A DNA stretch of 64,000 nt. It comes from Nitrogeniibacter aestuarii (GTDB taxonomy: Bacteria > Pseudomonadota > Gammaproteobacteria > Burkholderiales > Rhodocyclaceae). A program made the translations under genes and the position numbers. Below the pieces are notes generated by a model, which saw nothing but the letters and a program-made list of their open reading frames with translations, was not told the DNA's origin and ran no database searches. The stretch is from contig NZ_CP071321.1 in assembly GCF_017309585.1 (NCBI RefSeq), forward strand, positions 1,612,001 through 1,676,000. The letters are read 5' to 3'. Every line of letters begins with the position of its first letter. The first letter of the stretch is position 1. This document shows, piece after piece, positions 8,367 to 17,824 of this stretch.

Positions 8367-11252
8367 TCAGCCGGCCTGGTTCAGCTTGTCGAGCTGCGGC
8401 TTGAGCTTGGACAGGGTGTCCTGGAAAGCGGCCAGGCGCTCGCGTTCCTGATTGACCACGGCCTCGGGGGCTCTGGCCACGAAGCTCTCGTTGGCCAGTT
8501 TGCCTTCAGCCTTCTTGATTTCACCTTCGAGGCGGGCCACTTCCTTGCCCACGCGCTCGCGCTCGGCGGCAATGTCGATCTCCACCTTGAGCATGAGCTT
8601 GAAGTCGCCCACCACGGCCACCGGGGCCAGTTCGTCGGTGCCGATGTCGGCCACCGCCGTGACCGACTCGAGCTTGGCCAGCCCCTTCAGATACGGCGCC
8701 AGTTCGGCAATGGCCTCGGCCGGACCCGCCACCACCAGCGGCAGGCGCTGGGCGGGGGAGATGTTCATCTCGCCACGCAGGTTACGGCAGGCGTGGGCGA
8801 GGCGCTTGAGCTCGGCCATCTTGGCTTCGCAGGCTTCGTCGATGCGGCTCATGTCGGCAGCCGGGTAGCGGGCCTCCATGATGCTCTCGGTGTCCTTGCG
8901 CTTGGCCAGCGGCGCGACCGTCTGCCACAGCTCTTCGGTGATGAAGGGCATGAGCGGGTGGGCCAGGCGCAGCGTGGTTTCGAGCACGCGCAGCAGGGTG
9001 CGGCGGGTGGCGCGCTGCTGGCTCTCGGTGCCTTCGTTCATCTGCACCTTGGCCACTTCCAGATACCAGTCGCAGTACTCGTCCCAGACGAATTCATAGA
9101 CGGCCTTGGCCAGCAGGTCGAAGCGGTAGTCGGCGAACTGACGGGCCACTTCGGCTTCCACACGCTGCAGGTGAGAGGTGATCCAGCGGTCGGCGAAGGA
9201 GAAGTCCAGGTAGCCGCCCGGGGTGCACGCGTCGGCGTTGTGGTTTTCCAGCCCGCAGTCCTTGCCCTCGACGTTCATGAGCACGAAGCGGGTGGCGTTC
9301 CACAGCTTGTTGCAGAAGTTGCGATAGCCCTCGCAGCGCTGCAGGTCGAACTTGATGTCGCGGCCCGGGCTGGCGAGTGAGGCAAAGGTGAAGCGCAGGG
9401 CGTCGGTGCCGAAGGCGGCAATGCCGTCCGGGAACTCCTTGCGGGTCTTCTTCTCGATGCTCGCGGCCTGCTTCGGGTTCATGAGGCCGGTGGTGCGCTT
9501 GGCGACCAGATCGTCGAGGGAGATGCCGTCGATCAGGTCGATCGGGTCGAGCACGTTACCTTTGGACTTGGACATCTTCTGGCCTTCACCGTCGCGGATC
9601 AGGCCGTGCACGTACACGTCCTTGAACGGGATCTTGCCGGTGATGTGCTTGGTCATCATGACCATGCGCGCCACCCAGAAGAAGATGATGTCGAAACCGG
9701 TGACCAGTACGGTCGAGGGCAGGTAGAGGTCGATGGCCGGGTTGGATTGCTCCGGCCACTCGGGCGTCCAGTCCAGGGTCGAGAACGGCCACAGGGCGGA
9801 GGAGTACCAGGTGTCGAGCACGTCGTCGTCACGCTTGAGCGTGCCGGTGTAGCCGTCGTTGGCAGCCAGCGCCTTGGCTTCGTCCTCGTTGTGGGCCACA
9901 TAGCACTGGCCGTCTTCGCCGTACCAGGCCGGGATCTGATGACCCCACCACAGCTGACGGGAGATACACCAGTCCTGGATGTTGTTGAGCCACTGGTTGT
10001 AGGTGTTGACCCAGTTCTCGGGGTGGAACTTGATCTCGCCCGAGGACACCACTTCCAGCGCCTGCTCGGTGATGCTCTTGCCGTTGGCGCCCGGCTTGCT
10101 CATGGCGACGAACCACTGGTCGGTCAGCATAGGTTCGATGACCACGCCGGTGCGATCGCCGCGCGGCACCTTGAGCGAATGCTTTTCGATCTCGACCAGT
10201 ACGCCGGCCGCTTCCAGATCGGCGACCACCTGCTTGCGTGCGTCGAAACGGTCCATGCCGGCCAGATTGGCGGGCATGTCGGTCGTGCTCTTGGCCTGGC
10301 CTTTGGTATCGAAGACTTCGGCGGTGGCCGGCACCGTGCCATCCAGATTGAGGATAACGATCATGTCGAGGCCGTGACGCTGGCCCACGGCATAGTCGTT
10401 GAAGTCATGCGCCGGGGTGACCTTCACGCAGCCGGTGCCGAACTCGCGATCCACGTAGTCGTCCGCAATGATCGGGATCTGACGGCTGGTGAGCGGCAGG
10501 GTGACGGTCTTGCCGATCAGGCTGGCGTAGCGCTCGTCTTCCGGATGCACCATCACGGCCACGTCGCCGAGCATGGTTTCCGGACGCGTGGTGGCCACGG
10601 TCAGGCCCTTCAGATCGCCCACGGGGCCGTCGGTGAAGGGGTAGAGGATGTGCCACAGGTGGCCGCTCTCTTCTTCCTGCTCCACTTCCAGGTCTGAGAC
10701 GGCGGTGCCGAGCTTCGGGTCCCAGTTCACCAGGCGCTTGCCGCGGTAAATGAGGCCCTCATTGAACAGGCGTACGAAAGTTTCGGTGACGGTCTTGGAC
10801 AGGCCGTCGTCCATCGTGAAGCGCTCGCGCTTCCAGTCCGGGCTGGTGCCGAGGCGACGCATCTGCTGGGTGATGGTGCCGCCGGAGTATTCCTTCCACT
10901 CCCACACCTTCTCGAGAAACTTCTCGCGGCCCAGGTCGTGACGGCTGACGCCCTGTGCGTCGAGCTGGCGCTCGACCACGATCTGGGTGGCGATGCCGGC
11001 ATGGTCGCAGCCCGGCTGCCACAGGGTGTTGGCGCCGCGCATGCGGTGGTAGCGGGTGAGCGCATCCATGATGGTCTGGTTGAAACCATGACCCATGTGC
11101 AGCGTGCCGGTCACGTTCGGCGGCGGCAGCAGGATGCAGAAGGCGTCGGTGTTGGAGGTGTCGAGGCCGGCGTCGAAATAGCCGCGCGACTCCCATTCGG
11201 GGTACCAGCGGCGTTCGATGTCCGCCGGCTCAAAGCTTTTAGCCAGTTCCAT
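8367..11252 (-). CDS. valS: Valyl-tRNA synthetase
   Basis: Charges tRNA-Val and edits mischarged threonine. The product is about 961 aa, the usual size. Class I motifs are present: the HIGH-type PPPNVTGTLHMGHGFNQ near residue 45 and KMSKSKGNVLDPIDLIDG near 545, plus the editing domain (TTRPETMLGDVAVMVHPED). A C-terminal coiled-coil tRNA-binding arm of about 65 residues (ERERVGKEVARLEGEIKKAE) ends the protein. I chose ATG 11252 (MELAKSFEPADIE). A TTG three codons upstream is possible, as neither has an obvious ribosome site. Confidence 0.97.
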   Translation of the reverse strand: MELAKSFEPADIERRWYPEWESRGYFDAGLDTSNTDAFCILLPPPNVTGTLHMGHGFNQTIMDALTRYHRMRGANTLWQPGCDHAGIATQIVVERQLDAQGVSRHDLGREKFLEKVWEWKEYSGGTITQQMRRLGTSPDWKRERFTMDDGLSKTVTETFVRLFNEGLIYRGKRLVNWDPKLGTAVSDLEVEQEEESGHLWHILYPFTDGPVGDLKGLTVATTRPETMLGDVAVMVHPEDERYASLIGKTVTLPLTSRQIPIIADDYVDREFGTGCVKVTPAHDFNDYAVGQRHGLDMIVILNLDGTVPATAEVFDTKGQAKSTTDMPANLAGMDRFDARKQVVADLEAAGVLVEIEKHSLKVPRGDRTGVVIEPMLTDQWFVAMSKPGANGKSITEQALEVVSSGEIKFHPENWVNTYNQWLNNIQDWCISRQLWWGHQIPAWYGEDGQCYVAHNEDEAKALAANDGYTGTLKRDDDVLDTWYSSALWPFSTLDWTPEWPEQSNPAIDLYLPSTVLVTGFDIIFFWVARMVMMTKHITGKIPFKDVYVHGLIRDGEGQKMSKSKGNVLDPIDLIDGISLDDLVAKRTTGLMNPKQAASIEKKTRKEFPDGIAAFGTDALRFTFASLASPGRDIKFDLQRCEGYRNFCNKLWNATRFVLMNVEGKDCGLENHNADACTPGGYLDFSFADRWITSHLQRVEAEVARQFADYRFDLLAKAVYEFVWDEYCDWYLEVAKVQMNEGTESQQRATRRTLLRVLETTLRLAHPLMPFITEELWQTVAPLAKRKDTESIMEARYPAADMSRIDEACEAKMAELKRLAHACRNLRGEMNISPAQRLPLVVAGPAEAIAELAPYLKGLAKLESVTAVADIGTDELAPVAVVGDFKLMLKVEIDIAAERERVGKEVARLEGEIKKAEGKLANESFVARAPEAVVNQERERLAAFQDTLSKLKPQLDKLNQAG

Positions 11253-11294
11253 GGTGTTCAAGAACTCGATGTTGGAATTCGGAGCGAATCCGCG

Positions 11295-11300
11295 ATTATA
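11295..11300 (-). promoter_or_regulatory. Candidate -10 element of a valS promoter
   Basis: Read on the minus strand, the gap upstream of valS contains a perfect TATAAT (complement at 11295-11300) about 43 bp before the valS ATG. The -35 region is poor. This suggests valS has its own promoter besides read-through from pepA-holC. Confidence 0.4.
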
Positions 11301-11312
11301 GCGGACGCAGGC

Positions 11313-11336
11313 GGGCGCTTCCCGATCGAAGCGCCC
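11313..11336 (-). terminator. Hairpin after the holC-linked gene
   Basis: GGGCGCTT (11313-11320) pairs perfectly with AAGCGCCC (11329-11336) around an 8-base loop, 20 bp past the end of the 11357-11815 gene. There is no U-run, so it may be an attenuator or a stabilising stem, not a complete intrinsic terminator. It sits directly upstream of the valS -10 element. Confidence 0.35.
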
Positions 11337-11356
11337 GGATTGGGGTGTGGCGTGAC

Positions 11357-11815
11357 TTATCTGCTGCGCGGATCGTTGGCGTCGAGCAACTGGGAGATTT
11401 CGTTGGAAATGTCCGAGAGCAGGGTGGAGCGCACATGCGCGTGGATTTCGTCACGGATGCGTGCTTTGGCCGCGTCGATCTGGGCCGAGAGGACGACGGG
11501 CAGTTCGGTATTGAGCCAGTCGTCCACCCGGCGATGGATGAGGGCGTCAAGCTCGATGAGCTGCTCGACAAAGTCGGGTGGCACGCTCTGGGGGCTTGCC
11601 GCCACGTGGGTGGATGGCGCTGGCATGCCGTCGTCCACCGAGGTCAGGACCGGTAGATCGTCGTCTTCGTCCACCACTTCGGTGAGCATGGGGGGCTCGT
11701 CGTCACGCATCGGTGGATGGCGGTGGCGCTGCAAGAAGGCGTCCGCCTGATCGATGAGGCGGTCAGCCTCTTCGGTCTCGGGCAGGAAGATGAAAGGTTC
11801 CCGCTGGTCGCTCAA
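11357..11815 (-). CDS. Uncharacterised acidic protein in the pepA-holC-valS cluster
   Basis: A 152-aa protein in the slot that many betaproteobacteria fill with a poorly conserved DUF (I recall DUF2486 in Burkholderiales; unverified). The start is TTG at 11815, sharing TGA with the holC stop, so translation is probably coupled. The N-terminal half is acidic and low-complexity (MRDDEPPMLTEVVDEDDDLP). The C-terminal half is predicted helical (about residues 90-150, DFVEQLIELDALIHRRVDDW and LLSDISNEISQLLDAND). It has no signal peptide or membrane segment. The function is unknown. Confidence 0.75.
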   Translation of the reverse strand: MSDQREPFIFLPETEEADRLIDQADAFLQRHRHPPMRDDEPPMLTEVVDEDDDLPVLTSVDDGMPAPSTHVAASPQSVPPDFVEQLIELDALIHRRVDDWLNTELPVVLSAQIDAAKARIRDEIHAHVRSTLLSDISNEISQLLDANDPRSR

Positions 11816-12243
11816 GCGCGCTCTCCCGTGTTGTGAGCCTGCGGCTTGATGCCGCTGGCAGCATATTGCTTCCAGCGCAGGCGCGCCGGCCCCCGATGGT
11901 GCTCCTCGCGTCCGACCACCTCGACCACCATCTTGAAGCGGTCGAACCCCGGCGGGACCTCTTCGCAGAGATTGATGATCACATCGTCGTGCAGCCAGCC
12001 GCCCTCGGGCATGCCCGTGCCCAGGGTGATCGGCGTCTCGGCCGCCAGCGGGCTGAGGATGCCCACGTGGGGCATGAAGCCCATGGGCTGGCGCGTCCAC
12101 ATCAATTGGTCCAGCTGCCGGGCGATGGCGTCGTCCGGCAGTAGTACGGTCACCTTGCGCCCGGCGTTGAAGGCCTTGGCCGCCAGATGGCAGGCCACAC
12201 CTGCCAGGTCGGGCGCGTCGTGATAGAAGTGGACGTCGGTCAC
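11812..12243 (-). CDS. holC: DNA polymerase III chi subunit
   Basis: Chi subunit of the clamp-loader complex, which links polymerase III to single-strand-binding protein. The 143-aa length fits the family. The fold signature is recognisable: VHFYHDAPDLAGVACHLAAK at the N-terminus, VLLPDDAIARQLDQLMWT in the middle and INLCEEVPPGFDRFKMVVEVV near the C-terminus. The start is probably GTG at 12243, 5 bp after the pepA stop. The longer upstream reading lies inside pepA in another frame. The pepA-holC-valS order is common in proteobacteria. Confidence 0.92.
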   Translation of the reverse strand: MTDVHFYHDAPDLAGVACHLAAKAFNAGRKVTVLLPDDAIARQLDQLMWTRQPMGFMPHVGILSPLAAETPITLGTGMPEGGWLHDDVIINLCEEVPPGFDRFKMVVEVVGREEHHRGPARLRWKQYAASGIKPQAHNTGERA

Positions 12244-12248
12244 CGGGC

Positions 12249-13733
12249 TCAGGCCGCGTTGGCGCGCTGGATCAGGAACTCGGCCAGCAGCGGCACCGGC
12301 CGGCCGGTGGCGCCCTTGGCGTCGCCGGACACCCAGGCGGTACCTGCGATGTCCAGATGGGCCCATTTATAGGCCTTGGTGAAGCGCGACAGGAAGCAGG
12401 CGGCGGTGATGGAGCCGGCGTCACGACCACCTATGTTGGCCATGTCCGCGAAGTTGCTCTTGAGCTGGTCCTGATAATCGTCCCAGATCGGCAACTGCCA
12501 GACCCGGTCGCCCGTGTCGTTGCCCACGGCCGTGAGCTCTTGCGCCAGCTCGTCATCGTTGGCGAACAGGCCGGTGGGCACCTTGCCCAGGGCGATGATG
12601 ACCGCGCCCGTCAGGGTGGCGATGTCGATCACGCAGGCCGGCTTGAATTTCTCGGCGTAGGTGAGGGCGTCGCACAGGATGAGACGGCCTTCGGCGTCGG
12701 TGTTGAGAATCTCGATGGTCTGGCCCGACATGGAGGTGACCACATCACCCGGCCGCGTGGCACGGCCGCTGGGCATGTTCTCGGTACTGGGCACGATGCC
12801 GACCACGTTGATCGGCAGGTCCATCTCGAGGACGGCCTTCATGGTGCCGAAGACGGTGGCCGCGCCACACATGTCGTACTTCATTTCGTCCATGCCCGCA
12901 CCCGGCTTGAGCGAGATGCCCCCGGTGTCGAAGGTGATGCCTTTGCCCACCAGCACCACCGGCGCGTCCTTCGCCTTGCCGCCCTTGTATTCCATGATGA
13001 TGAACTTGGGCGGCGTGTCGGCGCCCTGGGCAACCGAGAGCAAGGAGCCCATGCCGAGTTTTTCCATGTCGGCGCGCTCAAGGACAGTGGTCTTGAGCTT
13101 GCTCTTCTTGGCGAGTTTTTCGGCGGTCTCGGCCAGGTAGGTCGGGTTGCAGACGTTGGCCGGCAGGTTGCCCAGGTCCTTGGTCAGCGCCATACCGCTG
13201 GCGATGGCCTGGCCCTGCGCAATGGCGGTCTTGAGCGCGGCGCTGGCGCTCTCGGCCACAAGGAACTGCACCTTGCGGATGCCCGTGGCCGGTGATTTTT
13301 CCTTGCGCGGTGCGTCGAACTTGTAGGCGGCGGCAGCGAGAATGCGCGCTGCCTGCTGCAGGCACCAGGCAGCGTCGCGCCCGGGAATGCTCATGTCGAT
13401 GCACACGGAGGCATCCTTGCCCGGCAGCTTGGCCAGGGTGCGGCCGACGGCAGTCATGGCGTCACGGAAGGCTTTGTCATTGACTTCGTCCGGCGCGCCC
13501 AGGCTCACCAGCAGCAAGCGTTCGGCCTTGAGGCCGGCCAGCCCGGCAAGCAAGGCAGTGCTGCCGGCCTTCTTGTCCAGATCGCCCTGCTTGAGCACGC
13601 GCGACAGCGCTCCCTCGGTGGCAGTGTCGACTGCCTGGGCAGCGGCTGTGAGGCTGCCGTCGCTGTACGCACCAACGACGATGCAGGCGCGCTTGAGTTC
13701 TTCGGGGGTGCCGGTCTTTATGGTAAATTCCAC
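12249..13733 (-). CDS. pepA: Leucyl aminopeptidase (cytosol aminopeptidase, M17)
   Basis: Two-metal aminopeptidase that removes N-terminal residues from peptides. The 494-aa protein contains the metal-binding VLVGKGITFDTGGISLKP segment and the family signature NTDAEGRL, both in the C-terminal catalytic domain (about residues 190-490). I take GTG at 13733 (protein starts MEFTIKTG) because AGAGGAA sits 7 bp upstream. The frame is open for 11 more codons to another possible start. A well-formed promoter lies upstream, and lptF is divergent. Confidence 0.95.
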   Translation of the reverse strand: MEFTIKTGTPEELKRACIVVGAYSDGSLTAAAQAVDTATEGALSRVLKQGDLDKKAGSTALLAGLAGLKAERLLLVSLGAPDEVNDKAFRDAMTAVGRTLAKLPGKDASVCIDMSIPGRDAAWCLQQAARILAAAAYKFDAPRKEKSPATGIRKVQFLVAESASAALKTAIAQGQAIASGMALTKDLGNLPANVCNPTYLAETAEKLAKKSKLKTTVLERADMEKLGMGSLLSVAQGADTPPKFIIMEYKGGKAKDAPVVLVGKGITFDTGGISLKPGAGMDEMKYDMCGAATVFGTMKAVLEMDLPINVVGIVPSTENMPSGRATRPGDVVTSMSGQTIEILNTDAEGRLILCDALTYAEKFKPACVIDIATLTGAVIIALGKVPTGLFANDDELAQELTAVGNDTGDRVWQLPIWDDYQDQLKSNFADMANIGGRDAGSITAACFLSRFTKAYKWAHLDIAGTAWVSGDAKGATGRPVPLLAEFLIQRANAA

Positions 13734-13774
13734 GTGCTGTTCCTCTGGCGGGGATGTGTTCTTCAACGTGTTCG

Positions 13775-13803
13775 ATTATGGCGCGTCGCCAGAGTGCCGT
13801 CAA
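13775..13803 (-). promoter_or_regulatory. pepA promoter
   Basis: On the minus strand TTGACG (complement at 13798-13803) and CATAAT (complement at 13775-13780) are separated by exactly 17 bp, and the pepA GTG follows about 41 bp after the -10. The match to the sigma-70 consensus is good. The element lies in the 114-bp pepA-lptF divergent gap. Confidence 0.65.
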
Positions 13804-13847
13804 AACGCCCAAATGCCCTCAAACCTCATTCTTTCGTCATTCGCGCG

Positions 13848-14933
13848 ATGATCTTTCTGCGCGCTGCCCAGCGTGAATTTGCCAACACCGCCATCGCGGT
13901 GTTCGTTGCCCTGTTCGCCATTCTGGTGACCACGGTGCTCATCCGCCTGCTCGGCCAGGCGGCGGGTGGCTCCGTGCCGTCCGAGGCCGTCGTGGCCCTG
14001 ATCGGCTTCGGCGCGCTGGCCCAGTTGCCGATCGTGCTGTCCCTGACCGCCTTCATTGCAGTGCTGATGACGCTCTCCCGTGTCTATCGCGATTCCGAGA
14101 TGGTGGTGTGGTTCGCCTCGGGGGTGCCGCTGACCCGCTGGATTCGCCCGGTGTTGCGCTTTGTGGTGCCGTTGGTGGTGGTCATTGCCGGCGTGACGTT
14201 CTTTGTGGCGCCGTGGGCGCAGCTCAAGAGCACCGAATACAAGGCACGCCTCAACAACCAGGACGACGCGACCCGGGTAGCGCCCGGCGTATTCCGTGAA
14301 TCGTCCGGGGCGCAGCGCGTGTTTTTCGTCGAGGTCGGTGCCGGTGATGATGGCCGGGTCAAGAACGTGTTCGTGAGCACGACCCAGAACGGCAAGCTGG
14401 GCGTGATGGTCGCCGAAGAGGGGTTTGTCGAGACAGGTGAAGACGGGCAGCGCTATGTCGTGCTGGAGCGCGGGCGGAGATATGAAGGTACGCCGGGCTC
14501 GCCCGATTACAGCGTGATGCTGTTCGAACGCTACTCGGTCCGGATCGAGTCCAAAGCCGCGGCTGCCCTGCCGACAAAGACGCGCATGGTGGCGACCCAG
14601 ACGCTGGTCGACATCCCCACGCCAGACCATCTCGGTGAGCTGTCCTCGCGTTTCGGTATTCCGATGGCGGCCCTGGTGCTGTCGCTGATGGCGATTCCCC
14701 TGTCGTATGTGAATCCGAGGGCAGGGCGGACCAGCAACATGATCGTCGCCATCCTGTTGTATCTCGTCTACTCGAATATGGTCAGCGTGGCCCAGTCCTG
14801 GATTTCGCACGGAAAAGTCAGCTTCTGGGTCGGTGCCTTTGCGCCCCATCTGGTCATGGCGGCGCTTGTGGTGGTGATGATGCTCCGACGCATGTGGGTC
14901 GTGGCGCCGTGGCGCAGGCGGGCTGCCGCATGA
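13848..14933 (+). CDS. lptF: LPS export ABC transporter permease LptF
   Basis: One of the two transmembrane subunits of the LptB2FG extractor that moves LPS from the inner membrane to the Lpt bridge. The 361-aa protein has the YjgP/YjgQ layout: three N-terminal membrane helices (to about residue 115), a periplasmic beta-jellyroll domain (about 120-260) and three C-terminal helices. The start is ATG 13848 (MIFLRAAQREFANT); the upstream in-frame part does not resemble the family. The stop overlaps the lptG start (ATGA). Confidence 0.93.
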   Translation: MIFLRAAQREFANTAIAVFVALFAILVTTVLIRLLGQAAGGSVPSEAVVALIGFGALAQLPIVLSLTAFIAVLMTLSRVYRDSEMVVWFASGVPLTRWIRPVLRFVVPLVVVIAGVTFFVAPWAQLKSTEYKARLNNQDDATRVAPGVFRESSGAQRVFFVEVGAGDDGRVKNVFVSTTQNGKLGVMVAEEGFVETGEDGQRYVVLERGRRYEGTPGSPDYSVMLFERYSVRIESKAAAALPTKTRMVATQTLVDIPTPDHLGELSSRFGIPMAALVLSLMAIPLSYVNPRAGRTSNMIVAILLYLVYSNMVSVAQSWISHGKVSFWVGAFAPHLVMAALVVVMMLRRMWVVAPWRRRAAA

Positions 14934-16003
14934 ACATACTGCGTCGCTACATTGCGCGTGAAGTGCTCGGCGCCACCTTCATGGTCCTGGTGGCGTTTCT
15001 CGGCCTGTTTGCCTTCTTCGACTTCGTGAATGAACTCGACAGCATTGGCAAGGATGGCTACCAGATCCACCATGCGCTGGTCTATGTCGCGCTGATCCTG
15101 CCCGGTCGCGTGTATGAGCTGATGCCCATTGCGGTGCTGATCGGGACGCTCTACGCGCTCACGACCCTGGCGCGTCACTCCGAAATCACGGTGATGCGCG
15201 CGTCCGGTCTGTCGACCGGACATCTCATGCGTTTGCTCGGATCCATCGGCCTGCTGTTCGTTGTCTTTACTTTCGTGTTCGGTGAGTACGTGGCCCCCCC
15301 GGCCGAGAAAGCGGCGCAACAATGGCGCCTGACGGCGACCGGGTCGTCGGTGTCAAGCGAGCTGGAGTCCGGCCTGTGGGTGAGGGATGGCAAGCGCTTC
15401 ATCAATGTGAAGACGCTGACACCCGAGCGGACCATGAAGGGCGTGCGGATCTACGAGTTCGACGATGCCAAGGCCCTCAGTTCGATCAGCTATGCCCAGG
15501 ACGGTGAATACGACCCGGGTCATGGATGGACGTTGACGGACATTTCCCGCACCGTCTTCGAGGCCGATCGCACGCGTATCGAGCATGTGCCCACCCTGAG
15601 CTGGGCGTCCGATCTGACGCCCGAAGTGCTCAGCGTGCTGATGGTGGCGCCTGAGCGCATGTCGGTGACCACGCTGTATGCCTATCTTCAGCATCTCGAG
15701 GACAATGCCCAGCGTGCGGATCGTTACGCGATTGCCCTGTGGAAGAAGCTGGCCTACCCGTTTGCCGTGCTGGTGATGATGGCGCTGGCTTTGCCCTTCG
15801 CATACAGCCACGACCGCATGGGGGGGGTGAGCGTGAAGGTGTTCATCGGCATCATGCTCGGTGTGGGCTTCCACCTGCTGAACGGACTGTTCTCCAATCT
15901 CGGCGTGATCAATGCCTGGCCTGCGCCGGTCGCTGCACTGGCGCCGAGCCTGGTCTTTCTCCTGGCCGCCATGGTCATGCTGTACTGGACGGAGCGTCGC
16001 TGA
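14930..16003 (+). CDS. lptG: LPS export ABC transporter permease LptG
   Basis: Partner of LptF in the LPS extractor. The 357-aa protein starts MNILRRYIAREVLGATFMVL, with helices at about residues 10-35, 60-80 and 100-120, a periplasmic domain, and three C-terminal helices, including the conserved PFAVLVMMALALPFA stretch. Its ATG overlaps the lptF stop by four bases, indicating translational coupling. Family and role are secure. Confidence 0.93.
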   Translation: MNILRRYIAREVLGATFMVLVAFLGLFAFFDFVNELDSIGKDGYQIHHALVYVALILPGRVYELMPIAVLIGTLYALTTLARHSEITVMRASGLSTGHLMRLLGSIGLLFVVFTFVFGEYVAPPAEKAAQQWRLTATGSSVSSELESGLWVRDGKRFINVKTLTPERTMKGVRIYEFDDAKALSSISYAQDGEYDPGHGWTLTDISRTVFEADRTRIEHVPTLSWASDLTPEVLSVLMVAPERMSVTTLYAYLQHLEDNAQRADRYAIALWKKLAYPFAVLVMMALALPFAYSHDRMGGVSVKVFIGIMLGVGFHLLNGLFSNLGVINAWPAPVAALAPSLVFLLAAMVMLYWTERR

Positions 16004-16237
16004 GCGCTGGAATGCCATCCGGGCACTCTTCATCAATTCGTGTGTCTGAGAGCCTGTCTCGCATCGAGGCAGGTGTCGCCACGCTGTCTCTTTTTGGCGA
16101 CGAACTTTGCGCGGCGCAGCAAAACTTACATTTAGTAATTGTACGAGTTGCCGGCTTGTCGAAAAATACCGTGCGCTCGACATCCGGCCACGGCTGTCGC
16201 GGCGGCCTGAACCCACTCAACTGAACAAGGAAAATTC
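16004..16237 (+). other. lptG-opgG intergenic region
   Basis: A 234-bp gap with no credible gene. A weak sigma-70-like pair, TTGCGC (16107-16112) and TTTAGT (16131-16136) with 18-bp spacing, lies about 100 bp upstream of opgG and could start the opgG transcript. AAGGA precedes the opgG GTG by about 7 bp. Confidence 0.35.
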
Positions 16238-17824
16238 GTGCTCGATTCGATGTTTCAGCGTCTCCGGCGGTGCCGTGCTCCATGGGCTCTTCTCGCCGCG
16301 CTGGCGTTGGCAAGTGGTTTCGGTGCGACGACGGCTCAGGCGAAACGCGGCGGGTTCGGTTTTGATGATGTGGTCGAACTGGCCAAGGCGCGTGCCGGCA
16401 GTCCGTACGAGGCACCGAGACAGATCCCCGATTTCATGCAGAAGCTCAGCATGAACGAATACCGGGCCATTCGCTTTGATTCCGACCAGAGCCTGTGGCG
16501 GGACGGGGGGGCGCGTTTCGAAGTGCAGATGATTCCGGCTGGCGCGTATTATCGTCGCCCCGTGAAGATCAACCTCGTCGATGCCGGTGGCGCGAAGCCG
16601 CTGATGTTCCGCAAGGAGATGTTCGTGGTCGAGAACGAAAGCCTGGCGCGGCGGATTCCCGCCAACCTGGGCTTTGCCGGGTTCAAGCTGACCTATCCCC
16701 TCAATCGCAAGAGCCTTCGCGAAGCCGTGCTGACCTTCGCCGGGGCGACCTACTTCCGCGGTGTTGGCGCCGGCAATGAAACCGGTCTTGCCGCGCGCGG
16801 TCTGGCGATCGACACCGGGCTCATGTCCGGCGAAGAATTCCCCCAGTTCGTCGAGTACTGGCTTGAGCGACCGGCCAAGAACTCGGAAGCCATGCGTTTC
16901 TATGCGCTCATGGACAGCCGTCGGGTCAGTGGCGCATACCAGTTCAGTGTCTATCCCGGCGCGCCCACCAAGGTGGATGTCAAGGCCGTTCTGTTCACGC
17001 GCGAACGCGTCGAATTGCTTGGCGTGGCGCCGCTGACCAGCATGTTCTACTACGGCGAAAATACCTCTCGCCCGGTCGGCGACTGGCGTCCTGAGGTCCA
17101 TACGTCCGATGGTCTGCTGATGCAGATGGGTAATGACGAGTGGGTGTGGAATCCGCTGCTCAATCCCAAGGCGCTCCATGTACAGGCGTTCGGTGCCAAC
17201 GCCATCAAGGGCTTCGGCCTGTTGCAGCGCGACACCCGCTTCGAGAGCTACGAGGACAGCGAGGTGCGGTTCGACCAGAAGCCCAGTGCCTGGGTCGTGC
17301 CCAAAGTGTCCTGGGGGGACGGGCGCATCATGTTGATCGAGATCCCCTCCAAGGATGAGAGCAACGACAACATCGTCGCGTTCTGGGCGCCCAAAGGCGC
17401 CATGGAAGGAGGTCAGGAGCTTGCGCTGGAGTACAGGATCAGTTTTGGTTCACCCGACGTGGACAAGGCGGCTCCGCCGAGGGCAATCAACACCTTTGTG
17501 GGTCGGGGCGAGCCGCTGGACGAGGAGAGCGCGCAGCGCGCCTACCGCTTGGTCGTGGATTTCGCCGGGGAGGCGCTCGACAAGCTGACGCCTGAGGTCT
17601 TGCCTGTGGCCGACGTATCGGCGCAGGAGAATGGCGAGGTGATCGAGCAGTTCCTCACCTACCTCGAAGAACGCAAGATCTGGCGGCTCTCCATTCTGGC
17701 GCGACCTGCTGACGGGCGTCCCCTGGCCTTGCGGGCTGCTCTGACCGCCGAGGGCAAGCCGGTGACCGAAACATGGACATATACGCTGCCCGAACCGAAT
17801 TCAATCTACGGAGCCAAGCGATGA
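16238..17824 (+). CDS. opgG: Periplasmic glucan biosynthesis protein OpgG
   Basis: Periplasmic protein required for making osmoregulated periplasmic glucans, probably acting on the nascent beta-1,2 backbone. The 528-aa precursor carries a Sec signal peptide (WALLAALALASGFGATTAQA, cut near residue 34-35). The mature part is the MdoG domain (FGFDDVVELAKARAGSPYE ... GENTSRPVGDWRPEVHTSDG). GTG 16238 has the better-spaced AAGGA site; ATG 16250 is an alternative. Its stop overlaps the next ORF (ATGA), and opgH follows in the same operon. Confidence 0.93.
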   Translation: MLDSMFQRLRRCRAPWALLAALALASGFGATTAQAKRGGFGFDDVVELAKARAGSPYEAPRQIPDFMQKLSMNEYRAIRFDSDQSLWRDGGARFEVQMIPAGAYYRRPVKINLVDAGGAKPLMFRKEMFVVENESLARRIPANLGFAGFKLTYPLNRKSLREAVLTFAGATYFRGVGAGNETGLAARGLAIDTGLMSGEEFPQFVEYWLERPAKNSEAMRFYALMDSRRVSGAYQFSVYPGAPTKVDVKAVLFTRERVELLGVAPLTSMFYYGENTSRPVGDWRPEVHTSDGLLMQMGNDEWVWNPLLNPKALHVQAFGANAIKGFGLLQRDTRFESYEDSEVRFDQKPSAWVVPKVSWGDGRIMLIEIPSKDESNDNIVAFWAPKGAMEGGQELALEYRISFGSPDVDKAAPPRAINTFVGRGEPLDEESAQRAYRLVVDFAGEALDKLTPEVLPVADVSAQENGEVIEQFLTYLEERKIWRLSILARPADGRPLALRAALTAEGKPVTETWTYTLPEPNSIYGAKR

